This document shows positions 63,641 to 64,000 of a DNA stretch of 64,000 bases, in pieces. Both the position numbers and the translations under genes were made by a program. The notes under the pieces are model-generated. The model ran no database searches, had not been told where the DNA came from, and was given only the letters and a program-made list of their open reading frames with translations. Source of the DNA: Pomphorhynchus laevis (Eukaryota; Acanthocephala; Palaeacanthocephala; Echinorhynchida; Pomphorhynchidae); NCBI GenBank assembly GCA_012934845.2, contig WNNJ02000369.1, positions 1 to 64,000 on the forward strand. Reading direction: 5' to 3'. Numbering within the stretch: position 1 is the stretch's first letter; every line of letters starts with the position of its first letter.

Positions 63641-64000
63641 AGAATCAACTATACATTGTGTATCCACACACAGAATGCCCAAGATAATTTCTTGTTTAAA
63701 TATTTTGAGAAAACAGTTAATTTTTGCTTTTATGTTAGCATCTGGACATATTGGTCGCAAAACATGGCAAATAACGATCCGGCGGTTTTAGTAATCATTA
63801 TATCACATTATATATTCTCCTCTTAAACCAAAGTATGTGTTCAAATAATCTATTATTTTAATATAGGCATAATGCTGATGAATTTAAATCCATTAGCATT
63901 AAGTGAAATAGCAAAGGCTCTAAAAATATCATACAAATATTTACCAAGCGATTAAAAATGCTTCGATTTTATCAACTTCTACTTTCAATTGGTTAATTAA
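63641..64000 (+). other. AT-rich flank, nothing recognised
   Basis: No long frame or repeat recognised up to the window end. Confidence 0.5.

Overview
The window is eukaryotic, AT-rich (often runs of A/T only), intron-bearing and dominated by retrotransposons. The host is probably an invertebrate, most likely an arthropod: the host-like pieces are a TMEM201/Samp1-type inner nuclear membrane protein, a CD164/visgun-type sialomucin and a possible chemoreceptor tail. This assignment is tentative. No rRNA, tRNA, CRISPR array or bacterial-type operon was seen.

Layout. 1-6.3 kb: two nearly identical I/Jockey-type LINE copies lie head to head, forming a palindrome. 7.1-11.2 kb: an almost complete CR1-like LINE. 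11.8-18.7 kb: nested fragments (an older I/Jockey copy, an L2-like piece, Penelope-like 3' ends, and a reverse-strand piece of a restriction-like-endonuclease, RLE, LINE). 18.75-22.65 kb: the best I/Jockey copy, with 11-bp target-site duplications. 22.9-26.1 kb: CR1-like and L2-like remains on the reverse strand.

27.1-32.6 kb: two exons of a TMEM201-like gene, separated by a 4.9-kb intron full of repeats. A large inverted duplication (30.27-31.96 and 40.98-42.85 kb) surrounds the second exon, a broken RLE LINE (33.2-36.3 kb), a Penelope-like relic and a 22-bp minisatellite. Each arm carries the same small exon-like reading frame, and one arm holds a 206-bp GC-rich foldback element with a 7-bp target-site duplication. 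43.04-45.79 kb: an RTE-like LINE with a 13-bp target-site duplication, inserted in a 111-bp tandem repeat. 46.27-46.74 kb: a CD164-like gene on the reverse strand. 47.2-53.1 kb: duplicated AT-rich segments, then hAT-like ends enclosing a 370-bp tandem array.

53.7-63.6 kb: a cluster of five members of one non-LTR retrotransposon family, separated by TAAT-rich tracts. One (55,370-58,408) has an uninterrupted reading frame of about 1,012 residues: an N-terminal cysteine cluster, a reverse transcriptase (YADD) and, at the C terminus, a CCHC knuckle followed by a PD-(D/E)XK-like domain laid out as in R2/R4-type RLE LINEs. Seven copies or fragments of this family occur in the window. It is the strongest candidate for an under-described and possibly still competent element. 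I see no host operon or pathway; the elements are related by insertion, nesting and shared 3' ends.
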